A stretch of 64,000 nucleotides of DNA from Nocardia transvalensis (GCF_015477765.1 NZ_JADLQQ010000001.1:124001-188000); one strand, 5' to 3'. Shown: positions 36,701 to 45,244, counted from the first letter of the stretch. The notes: generated by a model from the letters alone, not told the origin. Numbers and translations are program-made.

Positions 36701-39065
36701 CGGCGGTGGTGAGCTCGTCTTCGACCTTCGCGCGCTCCTGCGGCGGCAGGGTCGTGAGGTCGGTGACCGGCAGCGGGCGCGGGGTGAACGGGCGGACCTG
36801 CTGGCGCAGTTCGCCCTCGTCGGTGGTCAGGTAGACCGTGCGCAGCACCTCGTGGCGCTGCTCGATCTTGCCCAGCGCCGACTCCAGCGCGGCGATATCG
36901 ACCTTGCCGCGCAGCCGCAGCCCGCCCGGCATGATGTAGGTGCTGTTGCCGGGGGCGAAGGTTTCCAGGAACCACAGCCGCTCCTGGGCGTAGGCCACCG
37001 GCAGCAGGTCGCCCTCCGCACGGGGCGCCGGGCGCAGCGGGGTGACCGAATCACCTTGCACGGCGGCCGATTCCAGCAGTTTCGCGGCCTGTGCGACGGT
37101 GGGGCGCTCGAACAGATCGCGCAGCGAGATGTTGACGCCGAATTCGTCGACCAGTTGCGACAGCAGCCGGGTGGCCGCGATCGAGGTGCCGCCGAGCAGG
37201 AAGAAATCATCGTGCCGTCCGACCGCGGGCACGTCCAGCGCCCGCGCCCAGAGTTCGGCCAAGCGGGTCTCCAGCGGGCCCACCGGTTCGGCGGAGCCGT
37301 CGGCCTCCGGCGAATCCGCTACTGCGACAGGGCGTTCGGGGGTTTCGGAGATCGGTTCGGCCTGCTGCGCGGCCAGCCAGTCGGCGACCGAGGCGGGCAC
37401 CTGCTCCGGCGCACGCTCGCTGGTCCAGGCCAGCACTTGCCGACCCAGCTGCCAGCCGGACTCGTAGGAGTCGAGCGCGGGCGCCGCCAGCACGCCGACG
37501 CCGGTGTGCACGGCCGCCGCGGCCGCGGTCGTCTCGGCATCCACCACGATCAGGTCGGCACGGCCGTCGGCCGTCTCGGTCGCCGCCGTGACCTGCGCGG
37601 GCACGCCGCCGCGATGCAGTGCCTCGGCAAGGCCCGCGATCAGCTCGGGACGGTCGCCCGTCACGCGCACGGCCAGGTGGTGGCGCGGCAGCCCGGCCAG
37701 CAGATCCGTCACCGCGGCGTTCGGATCGGCGGCGGCCGTCTGCGCGAGTGCGAAGAAGTCGCGAACCAGGCGATCGGCCGCGGCGGCGTCGAGTACGGCG
37801 GTGTTGTAGGCGAGTTCGACGGCCAGATCGGTCCCGGCCTCGGCGACGTGCATCACCAGGTCGTAGAGGGTGGCGCCGGTCTCGATGGTCTGCCAGTCGA
37901 CGGTCAGGTCGAACTTGCTCAGATCCGGGCGCTCCAGCCGCTGCTGCACGAACAGCACCTGGAACACCGGGCTGAAGCGCGGATCCCACGGCCCGCCGAC
38001 CGCCTCGGCGATGCGCTCGAACGGCAGGGTCTCGTCCTCGTAGGCGGCCAGCGCCGTATCCCGGGTGAGCCGCAGCAGCTCCGAGAACGTCTGTCCCGCA
38101 GCAAGGTCCGAACGCACCGGCACGGTGTTGACGAAATGGCCGATGGTGCGGGCCAACTCGTCGTGCGGGCGAGCGGCCATCGGAATGCCGACGCAGAAGT
38201 CGTACTGCCCGGTGTGCGCCGCCAGGGTCAACTGGTAGCAGGCCAGCAGGTACACGAACGGCGGAACGCCGTGTGCCGCGGCGGCATCGCGGATGGTCGC
38301 GGCCAGTGCGGCCGGAACCGGCTCGTGCAGGCGGGCGCCGTCGTTGCGGACCCGCGGGGGCCGGGGACGGCCGACGGCCACGTCCAGCGCCGGGGCGCCG
38401 CGCAGCCGACCGGCGCGCCGCTCGATGGCGGCGGTCCGGGCCGGTTGTCCCGCAACCCATTCCGCGAAGTCGGCGTATTGACGCGCCGGCGCTGCGGCCG
38501 AGCCGCCATAGGCCGACCACAGCTGGTCGACCAGCAGCGTCATCGACAGGCCGTCGAGCACCAGGTGGTGGGCGACCACCGCGAGAATCCACTCCGCCTC
38601 GGCCAGGCGCACCAGCGTCCATCGCACCGGCGGGCCGGACAGCAGATCGAAGCGGGTGGTCGCGCGGGAGACGAGCAGCTCATCGGCCGCCTGTTCGCGC
38701 GCCGACCCGGGCACCAGCCGCAGATCGTGCAGCTGCCAATCGAGTTCGAGGTCGTCGCGGACCTCGGCCTGCAGATCGGGGGTCGCGGTGAACACCGTGC
38801 GCAGGGCGTGCTGCTGCCGCACCACGGCCGCGGCGGCGCTGCGCAGCGCCTCCGGGTCGAGCTCGCCGGTGATCCGCAGGCCGACCGGCACGTGGTAGAG
38901 CGCGGCATTGTCGGCCAGCTGTTCGTGCAGCCAGATTCCGCGCTGGGCGGGCGTGGCCGCGAACGGACCACTGCCGCTGCGCACCGGGATTCCGGTGCCG
39001 CCGGCGCCCGCGGCGCGCTTCTCGCGCAGCCGTGCCAGTGCCAGATTGCTAGCTGGTGAGTTCAT
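33780..39065 (-). CDS. NRPS: C-(no A)-PCP-C-A-PCP
   Basis: A 1761-residue NRPS. C1 about 35-450 has an intact HHLVLDG (166). Then about 130 residues of unassigned alpha/beta-looking sequence (about 455-580) stand where an A domain would be. PCP1 Ser is in LLGGTSIAATR (628). C2 about 690-1120 has HHIVCDG (821). One A domain follows with YTSGSTGRPKG, and pocket residues D-A-L-H-G-G-L-V-A-K that I cannot assign. PCP2 Ser is in DLGGHSLALAR near the C-terminus, before an Arg-rich tail. The ATG at 39065 has GGAG upstream and overlaps the PKS end by 17 bp. PCP1 must be loaded in trans or act as a pass-through. Confidence 0.88.
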   Translation of the reverse strand: MNSPASNLALARLREKRAAGAGGTGIPVRSGSGPFAATPAQRGIWLHEQLADNAALYHVPVGLRITGELDPEALRSAAAAVVRQQHALRTVFTATPDLQAEVRDDLELDWQLHDLRLVPGSAREQAADELLVSRATTRFDLLSGPPVRWTLVRLAEAEWILAVVAHHLVLDGLSMTLLVDQLWSAYGGSAAAPARQYADFAEWVAGQPARTAAIERRAGRLRGAPALDVAVGRPRPPRVRNDGARLHEPVPAALAATIRDAAAAHGVPPFVYLLACYQLTLAAHTGQYDFCVGIPMAARPHDELARTIGHFVNTVPVRSDLAAGQTFSELLRLTRDTALAAYEDETLPFERIAEAVGGPWDPRFSPVFQVLFVQQRLERPDLSKFDLTVDWQTIETGATLYDLVMHVAEAGTDLAVELAYNTAVLDAAAADRLVRDFFALAQTAAADPNAAVTDLLAGLPRHHLAVRVTGDRPELIAGLAEALHRGGVPAQVTAATETADGRADLIVVDAETTAAAAAVHTGVGVLAAPALDSYESGWQLGRQVLAWTSERAPEQVPASVADWLAAQQAEPISETPERPVAVADSPEADGSAEPVGPLETRLAELWARALDVPAVGRHDDFFLLGGTSIAATRLLSQLVDEFGVNISLRDLFERPTVAQAAKLLESAAVQGDSVTPLRPAPRAEGDLLPVAYAQERLWFLETFAPGNSTYIMPGGLRLRGKVDIAALESALGKIEQRHEVLRTVYLTTDEGELRQQVRPFTPRPLPVTDLTTLPPQERAKVEDELTTAVYGGPFDLAEGPVWRYHLLVTGPDEYLLMVALHHIVCDGWSIAVLSQEISAHYAAGRSGAEAELPPLSVQYADYAIWQRENADHLDNQLQYWRETLAGVPNTEIAGDRRRPPRRSSRGAVERFTVDPEVMAEMRKIASAQGVTTFSVLLAAFYTLVHRYTRQQDLVVASPIAGRTRSATEPLVGCFLNTLALRAEVDPDEPFTGLVSRVGKVVLAAHANQDCPFEKVIAALVPERDMSRTALAQIMFNYLNTPPPTLANPDLDVEMVDAPRRTAKLDLDLTVDETGGDIKLSLEYSTDLYDADTARRLLRHYAGALESIAAQPDRTVAEITLGDKLQPTRAGAWELPGTPSVPDPEPGETLADRLAQVARTRSAAKALSNDERVTTYAELDALADDTARQLLRAVSAGGRVALLYDHTPESFVAVWAALRAGVTYVPLDPRAPQARLTEILGEANVTALLCDPARIETARAIAGDIRILPVCARAGEAHLLPGPIHHVEPVHADQPAYITYTSGSTGRPKGVAQSSENALAHAVCYAQRLRIGPDDVVAAPARYTFDAGILNSFGAAVAGAELHVIDPHLFSPSALRAEIESAGVTVLHCTPTLFRYLLSDAAEPWLPPKIRVVGLGGEQVVPGDVSDFGRHFGPETRLVSLYGPTECSVALQHIVTPDDVDRVGVPIGLPVDIIDVDIVDENGRPTEVFGELTLRSPHVALGYWQRPELTDGVFGVSEDGVRYYRTGDLARRLTDGQLVFVGRKDRQVKIRGHRVEPGEAETALRSHPTVGEAAVVLDRHAGEPRLVAYVTQDGPLAPDYAELSGYLRKRLPEYMIPSAYMVLDSLPRGLTGKLDQNRLPKIEPAADPVFVPPRTDLEKAVAEVWGEVLEREVGLGQNFFDLGGHSLALARARGLLERRLGVQLAMTDLFAAPTVEDLARLLAGRTAQPEEDTDRGQERRAAAARRRAHRRPGSPETHGSDE

Positions 39066-42000
39066 GTTCGTTCTCCAACAACGCATTTGCCTGCTCGACG
39101 AGCAGTTCCTCCAGCGCGGCCGCCACCTTGGCCACGGTCGGCTCCTCGAACATGACGCGGAGCGGGAACTCGATGTCGAACAGTTCGCGGACCCGGCGGG
39201 CGAACCGGGTGGCGAGCAGCGAATGCCCGCCGATGCGGAAGAAGTTCTCGAAGACGCCGATGCGCTCGAGACCCAGCAGTTCGGCCCACATCTCGGCGAC
39301 GAACTGCTCGTATTCGGTTCGGGGAGCGACGAAATCGGCATCCTCGTCGAACAGGGTGGTGCGGCGCTCGCTCGCCGGAGCCGGTTCGATGTGCGGCGCG
39401 CCGTCCACGACCCGGTACGAGCTGCGGTCGAACGGGTACAGCGGCAACCGCACCAGCGGACGCGTGGCGGAATCGATGGCGCCCCAGTCCAATTCGTGGC
39501 CGCGCACGTGCAGCTCGGCCGCCGAGGACAGCAGCACCGTGAGATCGTCGAGATCGCGCGCCAGCGACGGCACCGCGATACCGCTGCGATCCTGATGGCG
39601 CAGTATGGCTTTCGCCATGCCGCCGAGCACCGGATGCGGTCCGATCTCGACGAAGGTGTTGGCACCCGCCTCGATCATCGCGCCGACGGCATCGGCGAAG
39701 GCCACCGGGCGTACCACCTCGTCGAGCCAGTACTGCGAGTCCAGGGCGGTGCCCTCCAGCAGGCCGCCGGTGACCGTCGAGAAGAACGGGATCTGCCCCG
39801 CGCTCGGGGTGAACTCCGGCAGCTCGGCCCGGAACTGCGCCAGGCAGTCCTGCATGGCCGGGGTGTGGAAGGCGTGCTCGCCCGGCAGCCGCCGGGTCAG
39901 CACCGAGTCCTGCTCGAGCCGTGCCAGCAGTGCCTCCAGGGCCTCGGCATCGCCGCCGATGAGGGTCCAACGGGGCGCGTTGCGGCCGGCGATGTGCACA
40001 GTCGCCGGCAGCTGGGGCGCGAGTTCGTCGGCGGGCAGGTTGACCACGGCCATGATCCCGTTGCCGCGCACCTTGGCGGTGGCCCGGGCGCGCGCGGCGA
40101 TGATGCGGGCGCCGGTCGCGCGGTCGAGGGCGCCGCTCACCACGGCGGCCGCGACCTCGCCGACGCTGTGCCCGCCGACCGCGTCCGGGATGATGCCCCA
40201 GGACTTCCACAGTTCGGCCAGCGCGATCTGCACCGCGAAGATCACCGGCTGCGCCACCGCGGTGTCGGCGAGCTCGTCGGCGTCGCGCCCGCGGTCGACG
40301 ATCGCGAACGGCGACCAGCCCAGCAGCGGGCGCAGCTCCCGATCGACGGCCATCAGGGTGTCGCGGAACACCGGCTGCCGCTTGACCAGCGTGCGGCCCA
40401 TGCCCAGCCACTGATTGCCCTGCCCCGCGAACAGGAAGCCGACTCCGCCGGCCCCGCCGCGCGGCACCCGTCCCGCGGCGGCCCCCAGCGGCAGCGACCC
40501 CGCCGCAACGGCCTCCAACCGCTGCCGCAGCTCGTCGCGACCACTGGCCACCACGGCCACTCGATACGGATGATGGGTGCTGCGCGCGGTCGAGGCATAC
40601 GACAGCGCAGGCAGATCCACCTCGGTTCCCAACAGCTCCACCCACTGGTCCACCGAGGCCAGCGCGGCTTGTTCGGTGCGGCCGGAAACCGTGAACAGGT
40701 AGGGCTTTTCGGGCGCCTTGGCCGGGGCCGCCGCCGGGCGGACCGGGCGGGGACCGGCGGTCAGCACGACGTGGGCATTGGTGCCGCCCATGCCGAAGGA
40801 GCTGACACCGGCCAGGGCCCGGCCCTCGTGGGCGGGCCAGGACGTGTTCTGCGCGGCCACCTGGAACGGCAGCTGCTCGAAGTCGAGATGTTTGTTGGGG
40901 GTGTCGAAGTTCAGATTGGCCGGGACCTGCTCGTGGTGCAGGGCCAGCGCGGTCTTGATCAGGCCCATGATGCCCGCGGCGGCCTCGAGATGGCCGACCA
41001 TGGTCTTCACCGAACCGACCAGGGCCTTCTGCTCGCCACGGCCGTCGGCGAGGACCGCACTCAAGGCGCGCGCCTCGACCGCATCACCCAGCGCGGTGCC
41101 GGTGCCGTGCGCCTCGATGTATTGGACGTCGCCGGGTGACACACCGGCCCGCTGGTAGGCGCGGCGCAGCACGTCGACCTGGGCGCGATAGTTGGGGGCG
41201 GTCAACCCGTTGGTGCGGCCGTCCTGATTGACGGCGCTGCCCAGCAGGACCGCGTAGACCCGGTCGCCGTCGCGTTCGGCCTGCGACAGCGGCTTCAGCA
41301 CGATCGCGGCGCTGCCCTCGCCGCGCACATATCCGTCGGCGCGGTCGTCGAAGGTCTTGCAGCGCCCGTCGGGGGACAGCATGCCCGCATCGGCCAGCGA
41401 ATCGGTGATCTGCGGCTCCAGGGTCAGCTGGACACCGCCCACCACCGCCGTATCGCAGTCGCCGTCGTGCAGGCTGCGCAGCGCCATGTGCACCGCGACC
41501 AGCGACGACGAGCAGGCCGTGTCGACGCTGATGCTCGGGCCGCGCAGGTCGTAGTGATAGGAGAGCCGGTTGGCCGCAATGCTGCTCGCCGTCCCGATCA
41601 CCGCCGCGATGGAGGTGCCGTTCTGATCGGTCCGCCCCAGGTTGCGCGCGTGCTCACCGGAGCTGATGCCGACGAACATGCCGGTCGCGGACCCGGCCAG
41701 CCGGTCGGCGGGCAGACCAGCGTCGGCCAGGGCATCGGCCACGGTCTCGGCCAGGACCCGATGCTGGGGGTCCATGAACGCGGCCTCGTCGGCCGAGACG
41801 CCGAAGTACTTGGCGTCGAAGGCGTACGGGTCCGGCACGAACGAACCGAACCGGGCCCGCTGCTCGGAGGTGTCGCCGACCGGCCCGCCGCCGCGGTGGA
41901 CCGGAGCCGCACCGACCAGCTCCCGGCCCTGCAGCAGGGTCTCCCAGAGCTGCTCGGGTCCGCGACGGTCACCGACCGAGCACCCGATGCCGATGATGGC

Positions 42001-42186
42001 GACGGGTTCCTGGGCGCCGCGCGTCCGGGGCGCCGCCTCGACGACCGGCTCGGCCTCGGGCTCCACCTGGTCGACGGCCCCGGAGGCCAGGCCGTCGGCC
42101 ATGGCACTCACGGTCGGGAACTCCCACGGCAGTGTCGGCGGCAGCGACTTCCCCAGCCAGGCGGAGACCCGGCCGACGAAGATCAC
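39049..42186 (-). CDS. Type I PKS: (partial ACP)-KS-AT-ACP
   Basis: A roughly 1045-residue PKS. The first residues, FVGRVSAWLGKSLPPTLPWE, match the back half of an ACP; the frame can be read 22 codons further upstream to include LTSAVAV but contains no first helix. The KS follows with VDTACSSSLVAVH (Cys about 224), EAHGTGTALGDA and KTMVGHLEAAAG. The AT has GGHSVGEVAA (about 675) and EHAFHTPAM (malonyl-like). The C-terminal ACP has RIGGHSLLATR (about 987). No KR, DH or ER. GTG 42186 overlaps the preceding stop as GTGA; ATG 42102 and GTG 42252 are alternatives. It is the first PKS of the line as it stands; its starter loading domain appears truncated. Confidence 0.85.
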   Translation of the reverse strand: MIFVGRVSAWLGKSLPPTLPWEFPTVSAMADGLASGAVDQVEPEAEPVVEAAPRTRGAQEPVAIIGIGCSVGDRRGPEQLWETLLQGRELVGAAPVHRGGGPVGDTSEQRARFGSFVPDPYAFDAKYFGVSADEAAFMDPQHRVLAETVADALADAGLPADRLAGSATGMFVGISSGEHARNLGRTDQNGTSIAAVIGTASSIAANRLSYHYDLRGPSISVDTACSSSLVAVHMALRSLHDGDCDTAVVGGVQLTLEPQITDSLADAGMLSPDGRCKTFDDRADGYVRGEGSAAIVLKPLSQAERDGDRVYAVLLGSAVNQDGRTNGLTAPNYRAQVDVLRRAYQRAGVSPGDVQYIEAHGTGTALGDAVEARALSAVLADGRGEQKALVGSVKTMVGHLEAAAGIMGLIKTALALHHEQVPANLNFDTPNKHLDFEQLPFQVAAQNTSWPAHEGRALAGVSSFGMGGTNAHVVLTAGPRPVRPAAAPAKAPEKPYLFTVSGRTEQAALASVDQWVELLGTEVDLPALSYASTARSTHHPYRVAVVASGRDELRQRLEAVAAGSLPLGAAAGRVPRGGAGGVGFLFAGQGNQWLGMGRTLVKRQPVFRDTLMAVDRELRPLLGWSPFAIVDRGRDADELADTAVAQPVIFAVQIALAELWKSWGIIPDAVGGHSVGEVAAAVVSGALDRATGARIIAARARATAKVRGNGIMAVVNLPADELAPQLPATVHIAGRNAPRWTLIGGDAEALEALLARLEQDSVLTRRLPGEHAFHTPAMQDCLAQFRAELPEFTPSAGQIPFFSTVTGGLLEGTALDSQYWLDEVVRPVAFADAVGAMIEAGANTFVEIGPHPVLGGMAKAILRHQDRSGIAVPSLARDLDDLTVLLSSAAELHVRGHELDWGAIDSATRPLVRLPLYPFDRSSYRVVDGAPHIEPAPASERRTTLFDEDADFVAPRTEYEQFVAEMWAELLGLERIGVFENFFRIGGHSLLATRFARRVRELFDIEFPLRVMFEEPTVAKVAAALEELLVEQANALLENEHELTS

Positions 42187-42602
42187 CGCAACCGCGGAGG
42201 TGAGTCCGCGGGCGTGATGAAGACGACGTACTCGATCTTCTCCGCGATCCACTCGCGACCGGCCTTGCCGGTCAGCGGCACCACCGCCGGCACGGTCAGG
42301 TATCCGACGTAGATCGCCACGATGGCCAGGCTGATGATCTTCTCAGCCGTGGTGAAGTGCTGGAACACCGCTGTGTCGAAGCCGCCCAGGCCCAACTCGG
42401 TCAGCGAGGTCCCGCTGATCAGGAAGGCGACGACCACCACCGCCAGCGCCAGCCAGGTCCGCAGCACACCGCCCTGGTAGAGCTTGATGCGCGCGTCGGC
42501 TCGGTTGCCGAACTGTTGGGTGAATTTCTTGACCGAGCTTATCTCGAAGTAGGGCTCTGCCAGCACGAGATAGGCCAGGAACAACACGCAAAAGAGTTTC
42601 AT
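42183..42602 (-). pseudogene. Truncated CPBP-like intramembrane protease gene
   Basis: A 139-codon frame with three hydrophobic segments. RADARIKLYQGGVLRTWLAL followed by LISGTSLTELGLG matches the N-terminal half of CPBP-family (CAAX protease-like) membrane proteins. The frame ends EYVVFITPADSPPRLR, just where the family's catalytic EE-x3-R motif should begin. The C-terminal half is replaced by the start of the PKS. It is probably a fusion remnant left by a deletion. The stop overlaps the PKS GTG, so it may still be translated and coupled. Confidence 0.55.
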
Positions 42603-43099
42603 CGCCAGAATCCGCTCGAAGTCTTGGTGAAAATTAGTTTCAGGCGAATGCGATCGGCGTCATTGGAGACCGTTCACCCCTCATTCATTTGTGCCTCAGC
42701 GACGGTTCACCAGGCTCTAGCAACACATGGCGCCGGAAATGTGCTGCCAACTACCGAACGTCGTGGACATGAGAGGACAGTACTACCACCCGGAAGTACT
42801 GTCCACAGCAGGAATAGGCCCTGATCTGTGACGTCAAGCACCGGTTTATTGCAGCTTCAAGCTATGTCGGCGAAGGCCCGAATGCCCGATTTGCACCATT
42901 TTTCGCCGGTTCGCCGAGCATTAGCTCGACATATTTCAGGCCGCATATCACGATGAATTGATAGGTTCGTTAGCTAACCGTTAGCTAGCTCTTCAACCAC
43001 CCCGTACGACCTGGCGAACGCCGACGGGATCGGGTACTGCCCCGAAGATCGTTCCGGAAGCACCCGGCGTTACGAATCCCGTTCGGTACGGTGTGGGTC
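42603..43099. promoter_or_regulatory. Divergent intergenic region ahead of the biosynthetic operon
   Basis: This 497-bp stretch of lower GC separates the operon from the Lrp gene. It holds a perfect 10-bp inverted repeat, GGACAGTACT (42775-42784) and AGTACTGTCC (42795-42804), with a 10-nt spacer. It also holds a perfect palindrome GTTAGCTAAC (42969-42978) followed at once by a partial second copy, GTTAGCTAGC. Both look like operator sites. I see no gene here. Promoters cannot be placed with confidence. Confidence 0.5.
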
Positions 43100-43615
43100 G
43101 TGAAGAAGAACGATCGCGCCGTCGGCCCTACCGCGGCAGCAAATCCGCGGCAGAGCGTGGTTCTCGACGACGTCGACCGGATCCTGCTCGATGAGCTGGC
43201 GCGCGACGGACGGATGACCAACAACGCCCTGGCCGCGGCGGCGGGTATCGCGCCGTCAACCTGTCTGGGCCGCGTGCGCTCGCTGGTAGAACGCGGTGTG
43301 ATCAGGGGGTTTCACGCCGATATCGATCCCGCGGCGCTGGGGCGCAGCCTGCAGGCCATGATCTCGGTGCGCGTGCACGCCAATGCGCGCCCGCAGCTGG
43401 CCGCGTTCGGTGAACAGCTGGCCACCCTCGACGAGGTGCTCAATGTGTATTTCATCGCCGGCGCCGACGACTACCTGATCCACGTCGCCACCGCCGACAC
43501 CGAGGAACTGCGACTGTTCGTCCTCGAGCATCTGAGCGCCCACCCCGCCGTCGCCCGCACCGAAACGATCCTCATCTTCGAGCACGTCCGCCCCCGCACG
43601 CGCCCACTGCGCTGA
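43100..43615 (+). CDS. Lrp/AsnC-family transcriptional regulator (AldR-like)
   Basis: A roughly 171-residue Lrp/AsnC protein. The helix-turn-helix is DRILLDELARDGRMTNNALA then GIAPSTCLGRVRSLVERGVI. The C-terminal RAM effector domain includes AMISVRVHANARPQ and VYFIAGADDYLIHVA, the ligand-sensing turn. GTG 43100 was chosen over GTG 43091 only by fit to the family. It is convergent with alanine dehydrogenase. In mycobacteria AldR, an Lrp protein, controls ald in response to alanine, so that role is likely here. It is also divergent from the PKS/NRPS operon and could act on it. Confidence 0.88.
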   Translation: MKKNDRAVGPTAAANPRQSVVLDDVDRILLDELARDGRMTNNALAAAAGIAPSTCLGRVRSLVERGVIRGFHADIDPAALGRSLQAMISVRVHANARPQLAAFGEQLATLDEVLNVYFIAGADDYLIHVATADTEELRLFVLEHLSAHPAVARTETILIFEHVRPRTRPLR

Positions 43616-43848
43616 TCCCGGCCGCAAGCGGCCGGGAAACGAAGGGCGACGAGCCGGAAACGAAGGGCGACGAGCCGGGAACAAGGGATGGCAGGCCGGG
43701 CACGGGGATGGCACGCCGGAAATGAGTAGGACAGCCGAGGCCCCGGCCTTCCACCGCCCGCGGCTCAGGCTCTCGAGCACCGGGCCAGCAGCAGCCCCGG
43801 CCTTCCACCGCCCGCGGCTCAGGCTCTCGAGCACCGGGCCCCCAGCAG
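43616..43848. repeat. Cluster of hairpin and tandem repeats between convergent genes
   Basis: First a hairpin TCCCGGCCGC/GCGGCCGGGA (43616-43637) directly after the Lrp stop. Then a 21-bp unit twice (43636-43656, 43657-43677). Then a 54-bp unit twice (43741-43794, 43795-43848) with very few differences. All are non-coding. They probably represent an intergenic repeat family that accumulates between convergent genes. Confidence 0.8.
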
Positions 43849-43857
43849 CCCTGGCTT

Positions 43858-43910
43858 CCCCGACACCCGTGGTCCCGGCACGCTTTTCGCCGGGACCACG
43901 GGTGTCGGGG
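43858..43910. terminator. 22-bp perfect inverted-repeat terminator
   Basis: The arms 43858-43879 and 43889-43910 are perfectly complementary over 22 bp with a 9-nt loop containing TTTT. It sits between convergent lrp and ald and should stop both. The inner part, TCCCGGC plus loop plus GCCGGGA, recurs at 62299-62321 with one loop change. Confidence 0.85.
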
Positions 43911-43919
43911 GAACACCGA

Positions 43920-45029
43920 TTACGCCGCCGACAGCGACTGGGCCTCGTATCCGTGAGCGGCGGCAACGGATTCCGAGAGCAGCATGCCGCGGTGGGTGCT
44001 CAGGCCGTCGGCCAGGCCGCGATCGGCCGCGGTGGCCTCGCGCCAACCCTTGTCGGCCAGCGAAATGACGTAGGGCAGCGTGGCATTGGTCAGGGCGACG
44101 GTCGAGGTGTAGGGCACCGCGCCGGGCATGTTGGCCACGCAGTAGAACACCGAATCGTGCACCCGGTAGGTGGGCTCGGCGTGGGTGGTCGGGCGCGAAT
44201 CGGCGAAGCATCCGCCCTGGTCGATGGCGATATCGACCAGCACCGAACCCGGCTTCATCTGCGCCACCAGCTCATTGGACACCAGCTTGGGCGCCTTGGC
44301 GCCCGGCACCAGCACCGCGCCGATGACCATATCGGCCTCGCGCACGGAGTTCTCCACCTCCTGGGAGTTGGAGATGACGGTGCGCACCCGGCCCTGGTAC
44401 TGCGCGTCCAGCTCCCGCAGCGGGGCGATGTTCAGATCGAGAACCGTGACGTCGGCGTGCATTCCGACCGCGACGGCGGCGGCATTGCGCCCGGCGACAC
44501 CCGCGCCGATGACGACGACCTTGGCCGGGCGGGTGCCGGGCACACCGCCCATCAGCACACCGCGGCCGCCGCCGCTGCGCATCAGGTGATAGGCACCCGC
44601 CTGCGGCGCCAGCCGGCCGGCGACCTCGCTCATCGGGGCCAGCAGCGGCAGCGAACCGTCACGGCCGGTGACCGTTTCGTAGGCGATCGAGGTGATGCCC
44701 GACTTCAGCAGGGCGTCGGTGCACTCGGCGGAGGCGGCCAGATGCAGGTAGGTGAACAGCACCTGATCCTCGCGCATCCGCGAATATTCCTCGGCGATCG
44801 GCTCTTTCACCTTCAGCACCAGATCCGCGGTGGCCCAGACCTCGTCGGCGGTGTCCAGCACACGCGCGCCGACCAGGGTGTAGGCGTCATCGGCGAAGGC
44901 CGATCCGGCACCGGCCCCGGACTCGATGAACACCTGGTGCCCACGCGACACCAGCTCACGAACGCCCGCCGGGGTGCACGCCACGCGATACTCGTGGTTC
45001 TTCACCTCGCGGGGGATCCCGATCTTCAC
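43920..45029 (-). CDS. ald: Alanine dehydrogenase
   Basis: A 369-residue NAD-dependent L-alanine dehydrogenase (alanine to pyruvate plus ammonia, reversible). The N-terminus is [17 protein letters not shown] (substrate Arg and family block). KVKEPI carries the catalytic Lys, FTYLHLAAS the catalytic His. The NAD fold has [14 protein letters not shown] with the Gly-rich loop, and the C-terminal block is [20 protein letters not shown]. The length fits M. tuberculosis Ald (371 aa). GTG 45029 has AAGGAG upstream; a longer reading only adds six residues. Likely regulated by the neighbouring Lrp protein. Confidence 0.96.
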   Translation of the reverse strand: MKIGIPREVKNHEYRVACTPAGVRELVSRGHQVFIESGAGAGSAFADDAYTLVGARVLDTADEVWATADLVLKVKEPIAEEYSRMREDQVLFTYLHLAASAECTDALLKSGITSIAYETVTGRDGSLPLLAPMSEVAGRLAPQAGAYHLMRSGGGRGVLMGGVPGTRPAKVVVIGAGVAGRNAAAVAVGMHADVTVLDLNIAPLRELDAQYQGRVRTVISNSQEVENSVREADMVIGAVLVPGAKAPKLVSNELVAQMKPGSVLVDIAIDQGGCFADSRPTTHAEPTYRVHDSVFYCVANMPGAVPYTSTVALTNATLPYVISLADKGWREATAADRGLADGLSTHRGMLLSESVAAAHGYEAQSLSAA

Positions 45030-45100
45030 CTGAACTCCTTCTGTCTCCACTGGACGATCGACGGGTGACCGGCTATGAGCTGGTTCACCCCGTTACCAGG

Positions 45101-45152
45101 AAGTATGAAGAAACTGCGCAAACAGATCCAGTTCAGTGAAGATAATTCTTCA
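45101..45152 (-). promoter_or_regulatory. Candidate Lrp/AldR operator upstream of ald
   Basis: An A/T-rich island in otherwise GC-rich DNA holds TGAAGATAATTCTTCA (45137-45152, TGAAG and CTTCA arms) and a further TGAAG at 45106-45110, about 30 bp away. Lrp proteins bind several such degenerate A/T-rich palindromes in phase. The link to the Lrp gene is inferred. Confidence 0.45.
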
Positions 45153-45244
45153 GAGGCCGCGCCTTTCATTCATATAGTCGGATCGGCGACCGCCGCCCCC
45201 GGTCATCTCGAAACATCTTCGACCCCGTCGGCGGCTCGGCTCGG

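Noticed and set aside
34014..39059. 1681-codon plus-strand open frame
   Set aside because: Opposite the second NRPS; same artefact of high GC3.
39049..42252. PKS starting at GTG 42252
   Set aside because: It would overlap the preceding gene by 70 bp with no ribosome-binding site; the GTGA overlap at 42186 is more typical.
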